Positions 17,455 through 26,702 of a stretch of 64,000 nucleotides of DNA are shown here, in pieces. The position numbers were made by a program, and so were the translations under genes. Under the pieces are notes generated by a model that searched no databases, was not told where the DNA came from, and was given only the letters and a program-made list of their open reading frames with translations. The DNA is taken from positions 62,001-126,000 of the forward strand of contig DXMV01000018.1 in NCBI GenBank assembly GCA_019414055.1. The letters run 5' to 3'. How positions within the stretch are numbered: the first letter of the stretch is position 1; every line of letters begins with the position of its first letter. Source of the stretch: Collinsella sp. (lineage in GTDB: Bacteria > Actinomycetota > Coriobacteriia > Coriobacteriales > Coriobacteriaceae).

Positions 17455-18417
17455 ATGTCCGAAACCGGTCTGCTGCCGGCATATCTAATCGTCGGCACCG
17501 ATGGGGTCAAGCGCGACCACGCCGTCTCGCGTATGAAGGCGCGTCTGGAAAAGACGGGCATGGTCGAGTTCAACCTCGATGAGCGCGATATGACCAAAGA
17601 CCCTGATATCGAGTCGATCATCGGCTCGCTCAATACCTTTCCCATGGGTAGCGAGTTTCGCCTGGTGATCCTCGACGGCTGCTCCAAGCTTGCTAAGGCG
17701 GTCTCCGAGCCGCTTGTCGAGTATCTGACGAGTCCAAGCCCCACGACGGTTTGCCTTATCATCGCCGATTCGCTCGCCAAGAACACGCGCCTGTATAAGG
17801 CAATCGCCAAGATCGACAAGAAGGCTATCGTCGATTGCTCGGGTACCAAGCGCTGGGAACTGCCGCGCCGCGTTCAGCAGATGGCAACGCAGCACGGTAA
17901 GTCCATCTCGACTGCTGCTGCCGAGGAGCTCGTCTCGCGTTCGGGCGAAAACACGCGCATGCTCGATAACGACCTGGCAAAGCTCGCCCAGATGGTCGAG
18001 GCACCCCAGATTGAGCTTGCCGACGTGGAGCGTTGGATCGTGCGTACGGCCGAGGTTCAGCCCTGGGACTTCCTCAACGCCGTCTCGGCTCGCGATATGC
18101 GCCGTTCGCTCGAGCTCTTTAAGATTTTGCCCTACAAGAGCTACGTGTGGACTTACACGCTGCTATGCGGTCGCATCCGTGAGCTTATCGTCGCTAAGGC
18201 GCTCGACTCTCGTGGGCAGGGGCGTGAGCTTGCCGCGACGCTCAAGCTTCAGGCCTGGCAGGTCAAGAATCACCTTACCTGGGCACGTCGTTTTTCGATG
18301 GCTGAGCTCGTTGACGCGCTCGAGGGTGCTGTCGATGTGGAGCTCGCGCTCAAGGGTTCGGCCGATTCTCAGACCGCGCTTTTGCTCTGGATTACGAACA
18401 TCTTGAGAAAATCGTGA
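17455..18417 (+). CDS. holA: DNA polymerase III delta subunit
   Basis: The clamp-loader subunit that opens the beta clamp. The 320-aa protein has the family N-terminus (LLPAYLIVGTDGVKRDHAVSRMK), a degenerate AAA+ domain and a C-terminal helical collar (LQAWQVKNHLTWARRFS). The ATG at 17455 is chosen for the GAGAGGGGAGC site and because the upstream ATG lies in the promoter. Its position after comEC is common in Gram-positives. Confidence 0.9.
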   Translation: MSETGLLPAYLIVGTDGVKRDHAVSRMKARLEKTGMVEFNLDERDMTKDPDIESIIGSLNTFPMGSEFRLVILDGCSKLAKAVSEPLVEYLTSPSPTTVCLIIADSLAKNTRLYKAIAKIDKKAIVDCSGTKRWELPRRVQQMATQHGKSISTAAAEELVSRSGENTRMLDNDLAKLAQMVEAPQIELADVERWIVRTAEVQPWDFLNAVSARDMRRSLELFKILPYKSYVWTYTLLCGRIRELIVAKALDSRGQGRELAATLKLQAWQVKNHLTWARRFSMAELVDALEGAVDVELALKGSADSQTALLLWITNILRKS

Positions 18418-18466
18418 TGATACCTGCCTATTTGACAAATTCGTTCTATCCCTTTGAGGGGGAGCG

Positions 18467-18475
18467 TGCTATAGT
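18467..18475 (+). promoter_or_regulatory. Extended -10 promoter of rpsT
   Basis: TGCTATAGT is the same 9-mer as at the rpmB promoter. A TTGACA at 18432 is 32 bp away, too far to pair with it. The expected start is near 18482, leaving a leader of about 70 nt. Confidence 0.6.
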
Positions 18476-18550
18476 AGGCGCTTGCATGACCTCACCGTGT
18501 CTCAGAGGTGTCATACATTTTTTGCAAGGAACTCGAAAGGAACTCCAGAA

Positions 18551-18817
18551 GTGGCAAACATCAAGTCTCAGAAGAAGCGTATCCGCACCAATGAGGCAGC
18601 TCGCATGCGTAACAAGGCTGTCAAGTCCGAGCTCAAGACGCTGACCAAGCACGTCCAGTCCGCCGTCGCCGAGGGCGACGCCGAGAAGGCCCAGGCTGCC
18701 CTCAAGACCGTCACCAAGCGTCTCGACATGGCTGCCGCCAAGCATGTTATCCACAAGAACCAGGCTTCCAACCGCAAGTCCGGTCTTGCCAAGCTCGTGA
18801 ACAGCATCAACGCCTAA
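18551..18817 (+). CDS. rpsT: 30S ribosomal protein S20
   Basis: Binds 16S rRNA early in 30S assembly. An 88-aa, Lys/Ala-rich helical protein with the family start (VANIKSQKKRIRTNEAARMRNK). The start is GTG at 18551 after AAAGGAACTCC; the upstream in-frame ATG gives a non-family extension. A non-ATG start is also used for S20 in E. coli (TTG), where it takes part in autoregulation. It is followed by a strong terminator. Confidence 0.95.
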   Translation: MANIKSQKKRIRTNEAARMRNKAVKSELKTLTKHVQSAVAEGDAEKAQAALKTVTKRLDMAAAKHVIHKNQASNRKSGLAKLVNSINA

Positions 18818-18853
18818 GTTGTAAATTTCACACCACACAGATTACGCGCATAA

Positions 18854-18888
18854 ATGGAGCCTGTTTTATGGAACAGGCTCCATTTTTT
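18854..18888 (+). terminator. Terminator after rpsT
   Basis: ATGGAGCCTGTT pairs with AACAGGCTCCAT over a short loop and is followed by TTTTTTG. Confidence 0.9.
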
Positions 18889-18900
18889 GTACCGCTCGGG

Positions 18901-18906
18901 TAAGAT
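18901..18906 (+). promoter_or_regulatory. -10 element of lepA (possible leaderless start)
   Basis: TAAGAT ends 7 nt before the lepA ATG, and no Shine-Dalgarno sequence lies between. The block CCGCTCGGGTA in front of it also precedes the dnaJ-like gene at 23067. No clear -35. Confidence 0.4.
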
Positions 18907-18913
18907 AGTCCGC

Positions 18914-20725
18914 ATGAATACTTCAATTGACATTTCCCACATTCGCAACTTCTCGATCGTTGCGCATATCGACCATGGCAAGTCCACGATCAGTGACCGC
19001 ATTCTCGAGCTCACCCATACCGTCGATGAGCGCGACATGGAGTCGCAGCTGCTCGACACTATGGACATCGAGCGCGAGCGTGGCATCACGATCAAGTCCA
19101 ATGCCGTCCGCGTGTCCTATGACGCCGACGACGGCGAGACGTATCAGTTCAACCTGATCGATACGCCGGGCCACGTGGACTTCACCTACGAGGTCTCGCG
19201 TTCGCTGGCCGCTTGTGAGGGTGCGGTGCTCGTCGTGGACGCCACTCAGGGCGTCGAGGCGCAGACCGTCTCCAACGCGACGCTCGCCATGAACGCCAAC
19301 TTGGACATTGTTCCGGCCATCAATAAGATCGACCTTCCCTCGGCGCACCCCGACGAGGTTAAGACCGAGATCGAAGACGATCTGGCCATTCCCGCCGACG
19401 ATGCCGTGTGCGTGTCGGGCAAGACCGGCGAGGGCATCCACGATCTGCTGGAGTCCATCGTCTTTTTGATCTCGCCTCCCAAGGGTGATGCAAATGCCCG
19501 TCTTAAGGCACTTATTCTGGATTCGTACTTCGATGAGTACCGCGGCGTCGTCGCCACGGTGCGTGTCTTTGACGGTTCCATCAAAAAGGGCGACACCCTG
19601 CGCATGATGCAGGCCAAGGGCGACTTCTTGGTCGACGGCGTGGGCGTCAAGCGCCCTGCCGAGACGCCGGTCGATGCTCTGACCGTCGGCGAGGTCGGCT
19701 ATGTGGTCACGGGTCTGAAGGACCCCGAGGCCGTGCGCGTGGGCGATACCCTTACGTGGGCTTCGAACCCCTGCCCCGAGCCGCTGCCGGGCTACCGCGA
19801 GGCCAAGCCCATGGTCTACACGGGCCTGTTCCCCATCGACAACAAGGACTACGAGAACCTGCGCGACGCGCTCGATAAGCTGCACGTCAACGATCCGTCG
19901 TTGGTGTGGGAGCCCGAGACGTCGGTGGCGCTGGGCTTTGGCTTCCGCGTGGGCTTCCTGGGCCTGCTGCACATGGAGGTCGTCAAGGAGCGTCTGGAGC
20001 GCGAGTTCAATCTGGACCTGATCGCCACGAGTCCCTCGGTCGACTACCACGTGTACAAGACTGACGGCGAGATGATCGATGTCCGCAGCCCGCAGGATCT
20101 ACCCGAGGCCACGCGTATCGAGCGTATCGAAGAGCCCTACCTCAAGGCAAAGATCATCTGCCCTCCCGAGTATACGGGCGCCGTCATGCAGCTTGCTATC
20201 GAGCACCGCGGCATTACAACCGACATGATCCATCTCACGAGCAAATCGGTCGAGATGCGCTTCGATATGCCGCTCGCCGAGCTCATCTTGGACTTCTTCG
20301 ATCAGCTCAAGAGCCGCACCAAGGGCTATGCCTCGCTCGACTACGAGTTCAACGAATATCGTCCCTCCGAGCTCGTCAAACTCGATATCCTGCTTTCGGG
20401 CGACGAGGTGGACGCGCTGTCGTTTATCGTGCACAAGGATAAGGCCTATGGCCTGGCCCGCGGCCTGTGCGACAAGCTCAAGGAGATCATCCCGCGACAG
20501 CTGTTCGAGGTGCCTATCCAAGGCGCCATCGGCAACAAGATCATCGCCCGCTCCACTGTTAAGGCGCGCCGTAAAGACGTGCTGGCCAAGTGTTACGGCG
20601 GCGATATCTCGCGAAAGCGCAAGCTGCTCGAGAAGCAGAAAGAGGGCAAGAAGCGCATGAAGGCCATCGGGTCGGTCGAGGTTCCGCAGGAGGCCTTTAT
20701 GGCGATTCTCAAGGTGGACGAGTAG
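18914..20725 (+). CDS. lepA: Elongation factor 4 (LepA), ribosome-associated GTPase
   Basis: A translational GTPase acting on stalled or assembling ribosomes. The 603-aa protein has the EF-G-like G domain (AHIDHGKST 18-26, DTPGH, NKID), domains II, III and V, and the LepA-specific C-terminal domain ending FMAILKVDE. The ATG at 18914 gives the family N-terminus, but lacks a ribosome site and closely follows a -10-like TAAGAT. It runs into dusB with a 4-nt gap. Confidence 0.96.
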   Translation: MNTSIDISHIRNFSIVAHIDHGKSTISDRILELTHTVDERDMESQLLDTMDIERERGITIKSNAVRVSYDADDGETYQFNLIDTPGHVDFTYEVSRSLAACEGAVLVVDATQGVEAQTVSNATLAMNANLDIVPAINKIDLPSAHPDEVKTEIEDDLAIPADDAVCVSGKTGEGIHDLLESIVFLISPPKGDANARLKALILDSYFDEYRGVVATVRVFDGSIKKGDTLRMMQAKGDFLVDGVGVKRPAETPVDALTVGEVGYVVTGLKDPEAVRVGDTLTWASNPCPEPLPGYREAKPMVYTGLFPIDNKDYENLRDALDKLHVNDPSLVWEPETSVALGFGFRVGFLGLLHMEVVKERLEREFNLDLIATSPSVDYHVYKTDGEMIDVRSPQDLPEATRIERIEEPYLKAKIICPPEYTGAVMQLAIEHRGITTDMIHLTSKSVEMRFDMPLAELILDFFDQLKSRTKGYASLDYEFNEYRPSELVKLDILLSGDEVDALSFIVHKDKAYGLARGLCDKLKEIIPRQLFEVPIQGAIGNKIIARSTVKARRKDVLAKCYGGDISRKRKLLEKQKEGKKRMKAIGSVEVPQEAFMAILKVDE

Positions 20726-20729
20726 GTCC

Positions 20730-21773
20730 ATGGCGCTTTCTGAATACAGCAAGCGGCTGCTGGGCGCCTATGCCGAGCAGCCGTTCCTTATGGCTCCCAT
20801 GGCGGGCGTAACCGACCCCGCCTATCGCATCATGTGTCGCCGCCGCGGTGCCAACCTTGCCTACAGCGAGATGGTGAGCGTTGCGGGCCTTGCCTATGCC
20901 AGCAACAAGACGTGGCGCCTGGTGTTGCCGGCCGACGAGGAGCAGCAGATTTGCGTGCAGCTCTTTGGATCCAAGCCCGATCAGTTTGCGAGTGCCGTCG
21001 CTGCCGTCGAGGAACGCGTGGGCGATCGCCTGTCTTTGATTGATATCAACATGGCCTGTCCGGCTCGCAAGGTCGTTACCAAGGGCGAGGGCTCGGCGCT
21101 TATGCGCACGCCCGACCTGGCCGAAAGAATCGTCGAGGCAGCGGTGGGCGCGGCGCATGTTCCCGTGACCGTGAAGATCCGCAAGGGTTTTTATGCCGAG
21201 GATCGTAACGCCGCAACGTTTGCCCAGATGCTCGAAGGGGCGGGCGCCTCCGCAGTTGCCGTGCACGGTCGTTGTGCCACGCAGCTCTATACGGGCCAGG
21301 CCGATTGGTCTGTCGTCGATGAGGTTGCCGACGCTGTCGAGATTCCCGTGATTGGTTCGGGCGATGTGTTCTCGGCCGAGGACGCTGCCGAGCATCTGAG
21401 CGGCTCGGGTGCCAGCGCGGTGTTTATCGCACGCGGCATCTACGGCAATCCGTGGGTGTTTGGCGATGCCCGAGCCCTTGCACTCGATGGCACGCCGGTT
21501 CCTTCTCGCTCCTCGGTCGAGCACCTGGAGGCTCTGCGCGAGCACCTGACGTTGACGCACGAGCTTCTGCCGCTTATGTCGCGCGCCCGTACGTATGCAA
21601 GCTGGTACTTAAAGGGCATGCCCCATGCCGCCGCCTGGCGCGCTCAGGTGGTGCGCTGCTCCACGTACGAGGAATTTATGGCGCTGGTCGATGATATCGA
21701 GCGCGACGTTGTGGTCTGCGAGGCCGCGTTTGCCGCCGGTGAGTCGGTGCCCGCCCATCCGCTGGAGGCTTAA
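20730..21773 (+). CDS. dusB: tRNA-dihydrouridine synthase
   Basis: Reduces uridines in tRNA to dihydrouridine with FMN and NADPH. The 347-aa protein is a TIM barrel beginning with the FMN loop MAPMAGVTDPAYR, with the active-site cysteine in NMACPARKV and a C-terminal helical tRNA-binding domain (nifR3 type). Gene symbol by family; DusA/B/C specificity is not certain from sequence. The ATG lies 4 nt after the lepA stop, and the gene ends 2 nt before the hemW GTG. Confidence 0.9.
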   Translation: MALSEYSKRLLGAYAEQPFLMAPMAGVTDPAYRIMCRRRGANLAYSEMVSVAGLAYASNKTWRLVLPADEEQQICVQLFGSKPDQFASAVAAVEERVGDRLSLIDINMACPARKVVTKGEGSALMRTPDLAERIVEAAVGAAHVPVTVKIRKGFYAEDRNAATFAQMLEGAGASAVAVHGRCATQLYTGQADWSVVDEVADAVEIPVIGSGDVFSAEDAAEHLSGSGASAVFIARGIYGNPWVFGDARALALDGTPVPSRSSVEHLEALREHLTLTHELLPLMSRARTYASWYLKGMPHAAAWRAQVVRCSTYEEFMALVDDIERDVVVCEAAFAAGESVPAHPLEA

Positions 21774-21775
21774 GG

Positions 21776-23008
21776 GTGGCCGTTACCGCACTGTATGTGC
21801 ACGTGCCGTTTTGCGCTCAGAAATGCCGCTATTGCGACTTTGACTCGCGCAGCGTGGCGCCGTGCGACCTGGACGCTGCGCTCGATGCCTATTTTGAGCA
21901 ACTGCATGCGCGGCTCGATGCTTTTGGCAACGCTGGGGCACTCAGGCAGATTCGCACAGTCTACGTAGGCGGCGGCACGCCGTCGCTGGCAGGGGAGCGC
22001 CTGGTGAAATTTGCCCGTCGTATCTCCATGTGGTGCAAGCCCGTTGAGTTTACTTGCGAAGCCAATCCTGAGTCGCTGACCGATGGGCTCGCCACCACGC
22101 TTGCCGAGGCGGGTGTCACGCGCATCTCTCTGGGTGTGCAAACCCTCGACAATACCGAGTTGGCCGTCATCGGCCGCATCCATAATGCCGAACGGGCGCT
22201 TGAGGCTATTGCGACGGTGAAGGATGTTGGGCTCGATGTGTCGTGCGACCTTATGTGTGGGCTTCCCGGACAGACTATGGCGAGCTGGCAGCACACGCTT
22301 AATGGAGTGCTTGCGGCGGCCCCGCACCATGTGTCGGTCTATCCGCTTACGCTCGAGGAGGGCACGCCGCTTTACCGCATGGCGTGCCGTGACGAGTCGC
22401 TTGAGCCCGATGAGGATTTCCAGGCCGCATGCATGGACGTTGCGCGCCAGCGGCTGAGTTCGGTGGGCTATCATCCGTATGAGGTGGCGAGCTACGCGCT
22501 CGATGGGCATGAATGCGCCCATAATATCGCCTACTGGACTGGTCGGGGCTATCTGGGTTTGGGTCGTTCTGCCGCGGGTATGCTCGATGCCGAGGATTTC
22601 GATCGCCTGGCTGGATTGTTTCCCGGCGTGGCCCCCCGTGGTGACTTTCACCGCGTGCGTCTGGTCCAGCGCAACGATGACGCGACGGCATTTGAGGCCG
22701 AGTACCTGACGCATCGCGAGGCGGCGGCCGAGGACCTGATGCTCGCCTGCCGCATGACGCGCGGTGCCGGGCCTGACCTGTTGGTTCGCTCGGCAAGCAT
22801 GATTGCCGCAGACGAGTTGGCGGCGACCTGTGACCGTGCGCTCGAGTTGGGCCTTGCCACCTGGGTGCCCGATGATGATGGGGGACATGCGAGGCATATC
22901 GCCTCGAAAGACGTTATCGCAGGTCGCGTCCTTGCCCGTTTAGCGCCGACCCACTTGGGTTGGCTCGATGGAAATGTTCTGTTCGAGCTGTTTTGGGGTC
23001 TAGCTTAG
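21776..23008 (+). CDS. hemW: Radical-SAM heme chaperone HemW (HemN-like)
   Basis: A radical-SAM protein related to oxygen-independent coproporphyrinogen oxidase; HemW members insert heme rather than oxidise coproporphyrinogen. The 410-aa protein has the cluster motif CAQKCRYC near the N-terminus (no fourth cysteine of true HemN visible), GGGTPS, and a C-terminal HemN_C domain. GTG start right after dusB (GGCTTAAGG). Sitting before dnaJ-type genes is the usual Gram-positive arrangement. Confidence 0.88.
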   Translation: MAVTALYVHVPFCAQKCRYCDFDSRSVAPCDLDAALDAYFEQLHARLDAFGNAGALRQIRTVYVGGGTPSLAGERLVKFARRISMWCKPVEFTCEANPESLTDGLATTLAEAGVTRISLGVQTLDNTELAVIGRIHNAERALEAIATVKDVGLDVSCDLMCGLPGQTMASWQHTLNGVLAAAPHHVSVYPLTLEEGTPLYRMACRDESLEPDEDFQAACMDVARQRLSSVGYHPYEVASYALDGHECAHNIAYWTGRGYLGLGRSAAGMLDAEDFDRLAGLFPGVAPRGDFHRVRLVQRNDDATAFEAEYLTHREAAAEDLMLACRMTRGAGPDLLVRSASMIAADELAATCDRALELGLATWVPDDDGGHARHIASKDVIAGRVLARLAPTHLGWLDGNVLFELFWGLA

Positions 23009-23028
23009 GCCGCTCGGGTAGAATTACC

Positions 23029-23034
23029 GCAATA
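23029..23034 (+). promoter_or_regulatory. -10 element before the membrane-linked dnaJ
   Basis: TAGAAT, preceded by CCGCTCGGG as at lepA. A weak TTAGGC lies 18 bp upstream. The expected start is about 26 nt before the ATG. Confidence 0.45.
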
Positions 23035-23066
23035 TATACGCTGCTGTGAGCAGGAGGTTGCCGCAC

Positions 23067-24170
23067 ATGGCGACGATGAACGAAAAAGATTACTACGAGA
23101 TCTTGGGCGTCTCCAAGGACGCCAGCTCGCGTGATATTCAAAAGGCCTTCCAGCAGAAGGCCCGTAAGCTCCATCCGGATGTCAATAAAGAGCCGGGTGC
23201 CGAGGAAAAGTTCAAAGAGGTTTCCGAGGCCTACGCTGTGCTTTCGGACGAGCAGAAGCGTGCGCGCTATGATGCCATGCGCTCGGGCAATCCCTTTGCG
23301 GGTGCACCTTCGGCCACGCCCTATGGTGGCGGCTATGCCGGCGGCGCCGGGTACGGCAATCCCTTTGAAGGCGGTTTTCCCTTTGGCGGCGCTTGGGGTC
23401 AGCCGCGTCGCGGGCGGGCAGCCTACAATCCCGAAAGCGGTGCCAACGTGGTCGTCGACATTAAACTCGATGCCAAGGAGGCCAAGGGCGGTGCCCGCAA
23501 AACCGTTCGCTACACGCGATTCGATACGTGCGGACACTGCGGCGGCTCGGGTTCTGTCTCCTCCGAGCATGCCCATACCTGCCCAAGCTGCGGCGGACGC
23601 GGCCATATCGATGTGGACCTGTCCTTCCTGTTTGGCGCCGGCACGTTTCAGTCGGTTTGCCCCGAGTGCGGCGGCTCGGGCAAGGTCGTAGCCGATCCGT
23701 GCCCCGATTGCGGCGGCAGCGGTCGTACTCGCGTGACCTCCGAGCAAACGATTGAGTTTCCTGCCGGCACGCATGACGGCGACGAGGTTCGCATTAGCGG
23801 CATGGGCCACGCTGGTACCAATGGCGCCACAGGTGGTGATCTGGTCGGTCGCGCCCATGTGGAGGCCGAGCGTCTGGAGGGCAAAGCCCGTACCGGGTTT
23901 TACCTGATGGGCATCGTGGCGCCGTTTTTGGTGCTGTCGGCCATCTCGGGCGTGTTCTCGGCCTTTGCCGTGATGTGTTTTATTCCGTTTGCCATGGGCC
24001 TGTTCATGGTGCTATCGGATGGGGTGCTTCACCGTAGCCTGCTGTGGTGGAAACGTGGCGCGATGCAGTTTGCCAACGGTTTTGCCAACGGCTTCATGTT
24101 CGCGCTCGTGTCGGTATGGTTTGCGAGCTGCTCGCAGCGCGCGATGCTTGCGCCCTACGGGATGCAATAA
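23067..24170 (+). CDS. DnaJ-like co-chaperone fused to C-terminal membrane segments
   Basis: A 367-aa J-domain protein. Residues 1-70 are a J domain with intact HPD (LHPDVNKEP). Next come a Gly/Phe-rich linker, four CxxCxGxG zinc motifs (CGHCGGSG, CPSCGGRG, CPECGGSG, CPDCGGSG, about 151-225) and a shortened substrate-binding part. From about residue 274 the sequence becomes strongly hydrophobic, with two or three membrane helices in place of the normal C-terminal domain and dimerisation region. This would tether DnaK recruitment to the membrane. The ATG at 23067 follows CAGGAGG. A canonical dnaJ follows. The role is inferred; I know no name for this architecture. Confidence 0.8.
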   Translation: MATMNEKDYYEILGVSKDASSRDIQKAFQQKARKLHPDVNKEPGAEEKFKEVSEAYAVLSDEQKRARYDAMRSGNPFAGAPSATPYGGGYAGGAGYGNPFEGGFPFGGAWGQPRRGRAAYNPESGANVVVDIKLDAKEAKGGARKTVRYTRFDTCGHCGGSGSVSSEHAHTCPSCGGRGHIDVDLSFLFGAGTFQSVCPECGGSGKVVADPCPDCGGSGRTRVTSEQTIEFPAGTHDGDEVRISGMGHAGTNGATGGDLVGRAHVEAERLEGKARTGFYLMGIVAPFLVLSAISGVFSAFAVMCFIPFAMGLFMVLSDGVLHRSLLWWKRGAMQFANGFANGFMFALVSVWFASCSQRAMLAPYGMQ

Positions 24171-24251
24171 CATCAAACCCTCTGTTTGCGGCCGGCCCTG
24201 CATGGGTATAGGACGCACTGTGACAATATTGAAAGTCGGAAGGATTCGGTC

Positions 24252-25400
24252 GTGTCGGAAAATAGGGATTACTACGAGGTACTTGGTGTCGATAAGGATG
24301 CCGACGCGCGGACCATTAAGCGCGCGTTTCTAAAGAAAGCCCGTACGGTACACCCGGATGTTTCGGACGACCCCGAGGCCGAGGCCAAGTTCAAAGAGCT
24401 TAACGAGGCCTATTCTGTCCTTTCCGATGAGCAGAAGCGTGCCAACTACGATCGCTTTGGTACTGCCGATGGCCCTGGTGGCTCCGGTTATGTCGACATC
24501 AACGATATCTTTGGCGGTATGGGCATGGACGACCTGTTCTCGTCGTTCTTTGGCGGCGGCGCCGGCGGTGGTGCCCGCAGCCGTCGCGAGCGCCGTCGCG
24601 GTCGCGATATGGCCATTTCGCTATCGGTGACGCTCGAGGAAGCTGCGCTTGGCTGCAAAAAGACGATCAGCTATGACCGCCTTGCTCCCTGCGAGGACTG
24701 CAACGGTACGGGCAAGGCTGACGGTGCGACCGAAAAACAGTGCAGCCGCTGCCACGGCACGGGCTATGTCACCACGGTCCAGCGCTCGTTTTTGGGGCAG
24801 GTCCAGTCCTCTTCGCCTTGCCCCGACTGCCACGGCGAGGGCACGGTTATCGACCATCCCTGCGAGACATGCGACGGTCAGGGCCGCACGCCTTCGCACG
24901 AAAAGATCGACATTGATATTCCCGCCGGCGTCTCGACCGGTCGCCAGTTGCGCGTGAGTGGCTTTGGCGAGGCTGGCCTTCGTGGTGAGCCCTCGGGCGA
25001 CCTGATCGTCAACGTGCGTGTCGCCGATCACGAGCGCTTTAAGCGCAATGGCGACGACCTGTACCTGGTGAGCGATATCTCCATCGCGCAGGCCGCGCTC
25101 GGCTGCGAGATCGAGGTCGAGGGCATTATGCCCGACGAGGTCGTCAAGGTGTGCGTCCCCGCCGGCACGCAGTATGGCGACACCGTCAGCGTCAACAACT
25201 TCGGCATGCCGCGCATCGGCGGTGGCGGCTCGCGCGGTCGTCTGGTCGTGCAGCTGCGCGTGGTCGTTCCCACGAACCTTTCCAACAAGCAGCGCGAGCT
25301 GCTGCGCGCTTTTGCCGACGAGATGGGCGATGACGTTGCTTCCGGCAAGAAGTCGGTAACCGATCGCATCAAGAGCGCCCTCGACGATATCCTCGATTAA
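24252..25400 (+). CDS. dnaJ: Chaperone protein DnaJ
   Basis: The Hsp40 co-chaperone of DnaK. The 382-aa protein has a J domain with HPD (VHPDVSDD), a Gly-rich linker, four zinc motifs (CEDCNGTG, CSRCHGTG, CPDCHGEG, CETCDGQG) and full C-terminal substrate-binding domains. The start is taken as GTG at 24252, reading VSENRDYYEVLG, after GGAAGGATTCGG. No CIRCE or HAIR heat-shock operator is evident upstream. It is 81 nt after the membrane-linked paralogue and leads into mtaB. Confidence 0.93.
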   Translation: MSENRDYYEVLGVDKDADARTIKRAFLKKARTVHPDVSDDPEAEAKFKELNEAYSVLSDEQKRANYDRFGTADGPGGSGYVDINDIFGGMGMDDLFSSFFGGGAGGGARSRRERRRGRDMAISLSVTLEEAALGCKKTISYDRLAPCEDCNGTGKADGATEKQCSRCHGTGYVTTVQRSFLGQVQSSSPCPDCHGEGTVIDHPCETCDGQGRTPSHEKIDIDIPAGVSTGRQLRVSGFGEAGLRGEPSGDLIVNVRVADHERFKRNGDDLYLVSDISIAQAALGCEIEVEGIMPDEVVKVCVPAGTQYGDTVSVNNFGMPRIGGGGSRGRLVVQLRVVVPTNLSNKQRELLRAFADEMGDDVASGKKSVTDRIKSALDDILD

Positions 25401-25409
25401 GGAGCCCGC

Positions 25410-26702
25410 TTGCTCGCACCCCATATTTCCGTCATCAACCTTGGCTGCCGCGTCAACCGGGTTGAGTCCGACCGTATCACTGCCGATCTTATGCGCCAGG
25501 GCTTTGCGATGGTGGAGCCCCAGGATGCCGACCTGATCGTCATCAATACCTGCGCTGTGACGGGCGAGGCCGAGGCTAAGACCCGCAAGGCCGTCCGTCA
25601 TGCGCTGTCATATCCAGGTGAGCCCTACGTGGTCGTGACCGGCTGCGTCGTCAACTTGCATCCCGAAGAGCTCCTAGAGCTTTCGGACCGCGTGATTGCC
25701 GAGCCGTCGAAAATCGACGTCGCCGAGCGTGTCTGCGAGGTGCTGGGTGTCGAATCCGATAGTGTGGCCGCCTGCAGCGACATCGATGTGGTCGACGCTC
25801 TGGGTCGCTCGCGTCTGGGTGTGAAGATCCAAGACGGCTGCAATCACCGCTGCACGTATTGCATCGTGTGGAAGGCGCGCGGCCCCGAGCGCTCCGTGCC
25901 CGTCGAGTCCGTGCTCGAGCAAGTACGCGAGGCCCAGGAGGCCGGTGTGCCCGAGGTGGTGCTGACTGGCGTGAACCTGGGAGCCTATGACGGCAAGAGC
26001 GCGACCGACGAGCATGTCGAGATCGATGAGCTGCTCCAGGCCATCATGGAGCGCACCGAGATCGCCCACGTGCGCATCTCCTCGGTTGAGCCCATGGATA
26101 TTTCCGAGCGCTTGCTCAAGGTGATGGCTCGCTATCCGAAGCGCATCGCGCCGTTTTTGCACCTGCCCGTGCAGTCTGGCTGCACGGCGACGCTGCATCG
26201 CATGGGTCGTCCCTATAGTGCCGAGGCCTTTGAGGATACGGTGCGCATGATTCGCGCGAACCTGCCACAGGCTGCACTTTCGTGCGACGTTATCGTCGGT
26301 TTTCCTGGCGAGACGGACGAGGAGTTCGAGGAGTCGCTGGCACTGTGCCGTCGCGTGGGCTTTTCGCGCATGCACGTGTTCCGCTATAGCAAGCGCCCCG
26401 GCACGCTTGCGGCCGATATGCCCGATCAGGTGCCGCCCGAGATTATGGCCGAACGCAGCCGCCGCATGCGTGCCGCCGCACAGGAGCTCGCGATCGCCGA
26501 TGCCCGCCGCCGCGTGGGCACGGTCGAGCGTGCGGTGCTCGAGTATGGCGACAACCTGACGCTCGGCTCGTTCCATCATGCCCGTCTTGATGATGCCTGT
26601 GGACTCACAGCCCCGTACCTGCTCGATGTTGCTATCATCGGAGTCGATGATTCCGGCTTGGTCCATGCACGCAGGGAGGTTCATGGAAGCCTCGAAGATT
26701 AG
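25410..26702 (+). CDS. mtaB: tRNA t6A37 methylthiotransferase MtaB
   Basis: Adds a methylthio group to t6A37 of tRNA. The 430-aa protein has an N-terminal UPF0004 domain (NLGCRVNRVESDRI), the radical-SAM cluster CNHRCTYC, and a C-terminal TRAM-like region. It starts with TTG at 25410, 5 nt after AAGGAG. It is one of three methylthiotransferases in the window, with rimO and miaB; the NLGCRVN signature and dnaJ neighbourhood indicate MtaB. It overlaps phoH by 20 nt. Confidence 0.9.
   Translation: MLAPHISVINLGCRVNRVESDRITADLMRQGFAMVEPQDADLIVINTCAVTGEAEAKTRKAVRHALSYPGEPYVVVTGCVVNLHPEELLELSDRVIAEPSKIDVAERVCEVLGVESDSVAACSDIDVVDALGRSRLGVKIQDGCNHRCTYCIVWKARGPERSVPVESVLEQVREAQEAGVPEVVLTGVNLGAYDGKSATDEHVEIDELLQAIMERTEIAHVRISSVEPMDISERLLKVMARYPKRIAPFLHLPVQSGCTATLHRMGRPYSAEAFEDTVRMIRANLPQAALSCDVIVGFPGETDEEFEESLALCRRVGFSRMHVFRYSKRPGTLAADMPDQVPPEIMAERSRRMRAAAQELAIADARRRVGTVERAVLEYGDNLTLGSFHHARLDDACGLTAPYLLDVAIIGVDDSGLVHARREVHGSLED

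Noticed and set aside
18432..18475. TTGACA (18432) as -35 for the rpsT -10
   Set aside because: The spacing is 32 bp; the extended -10 explains the site better.
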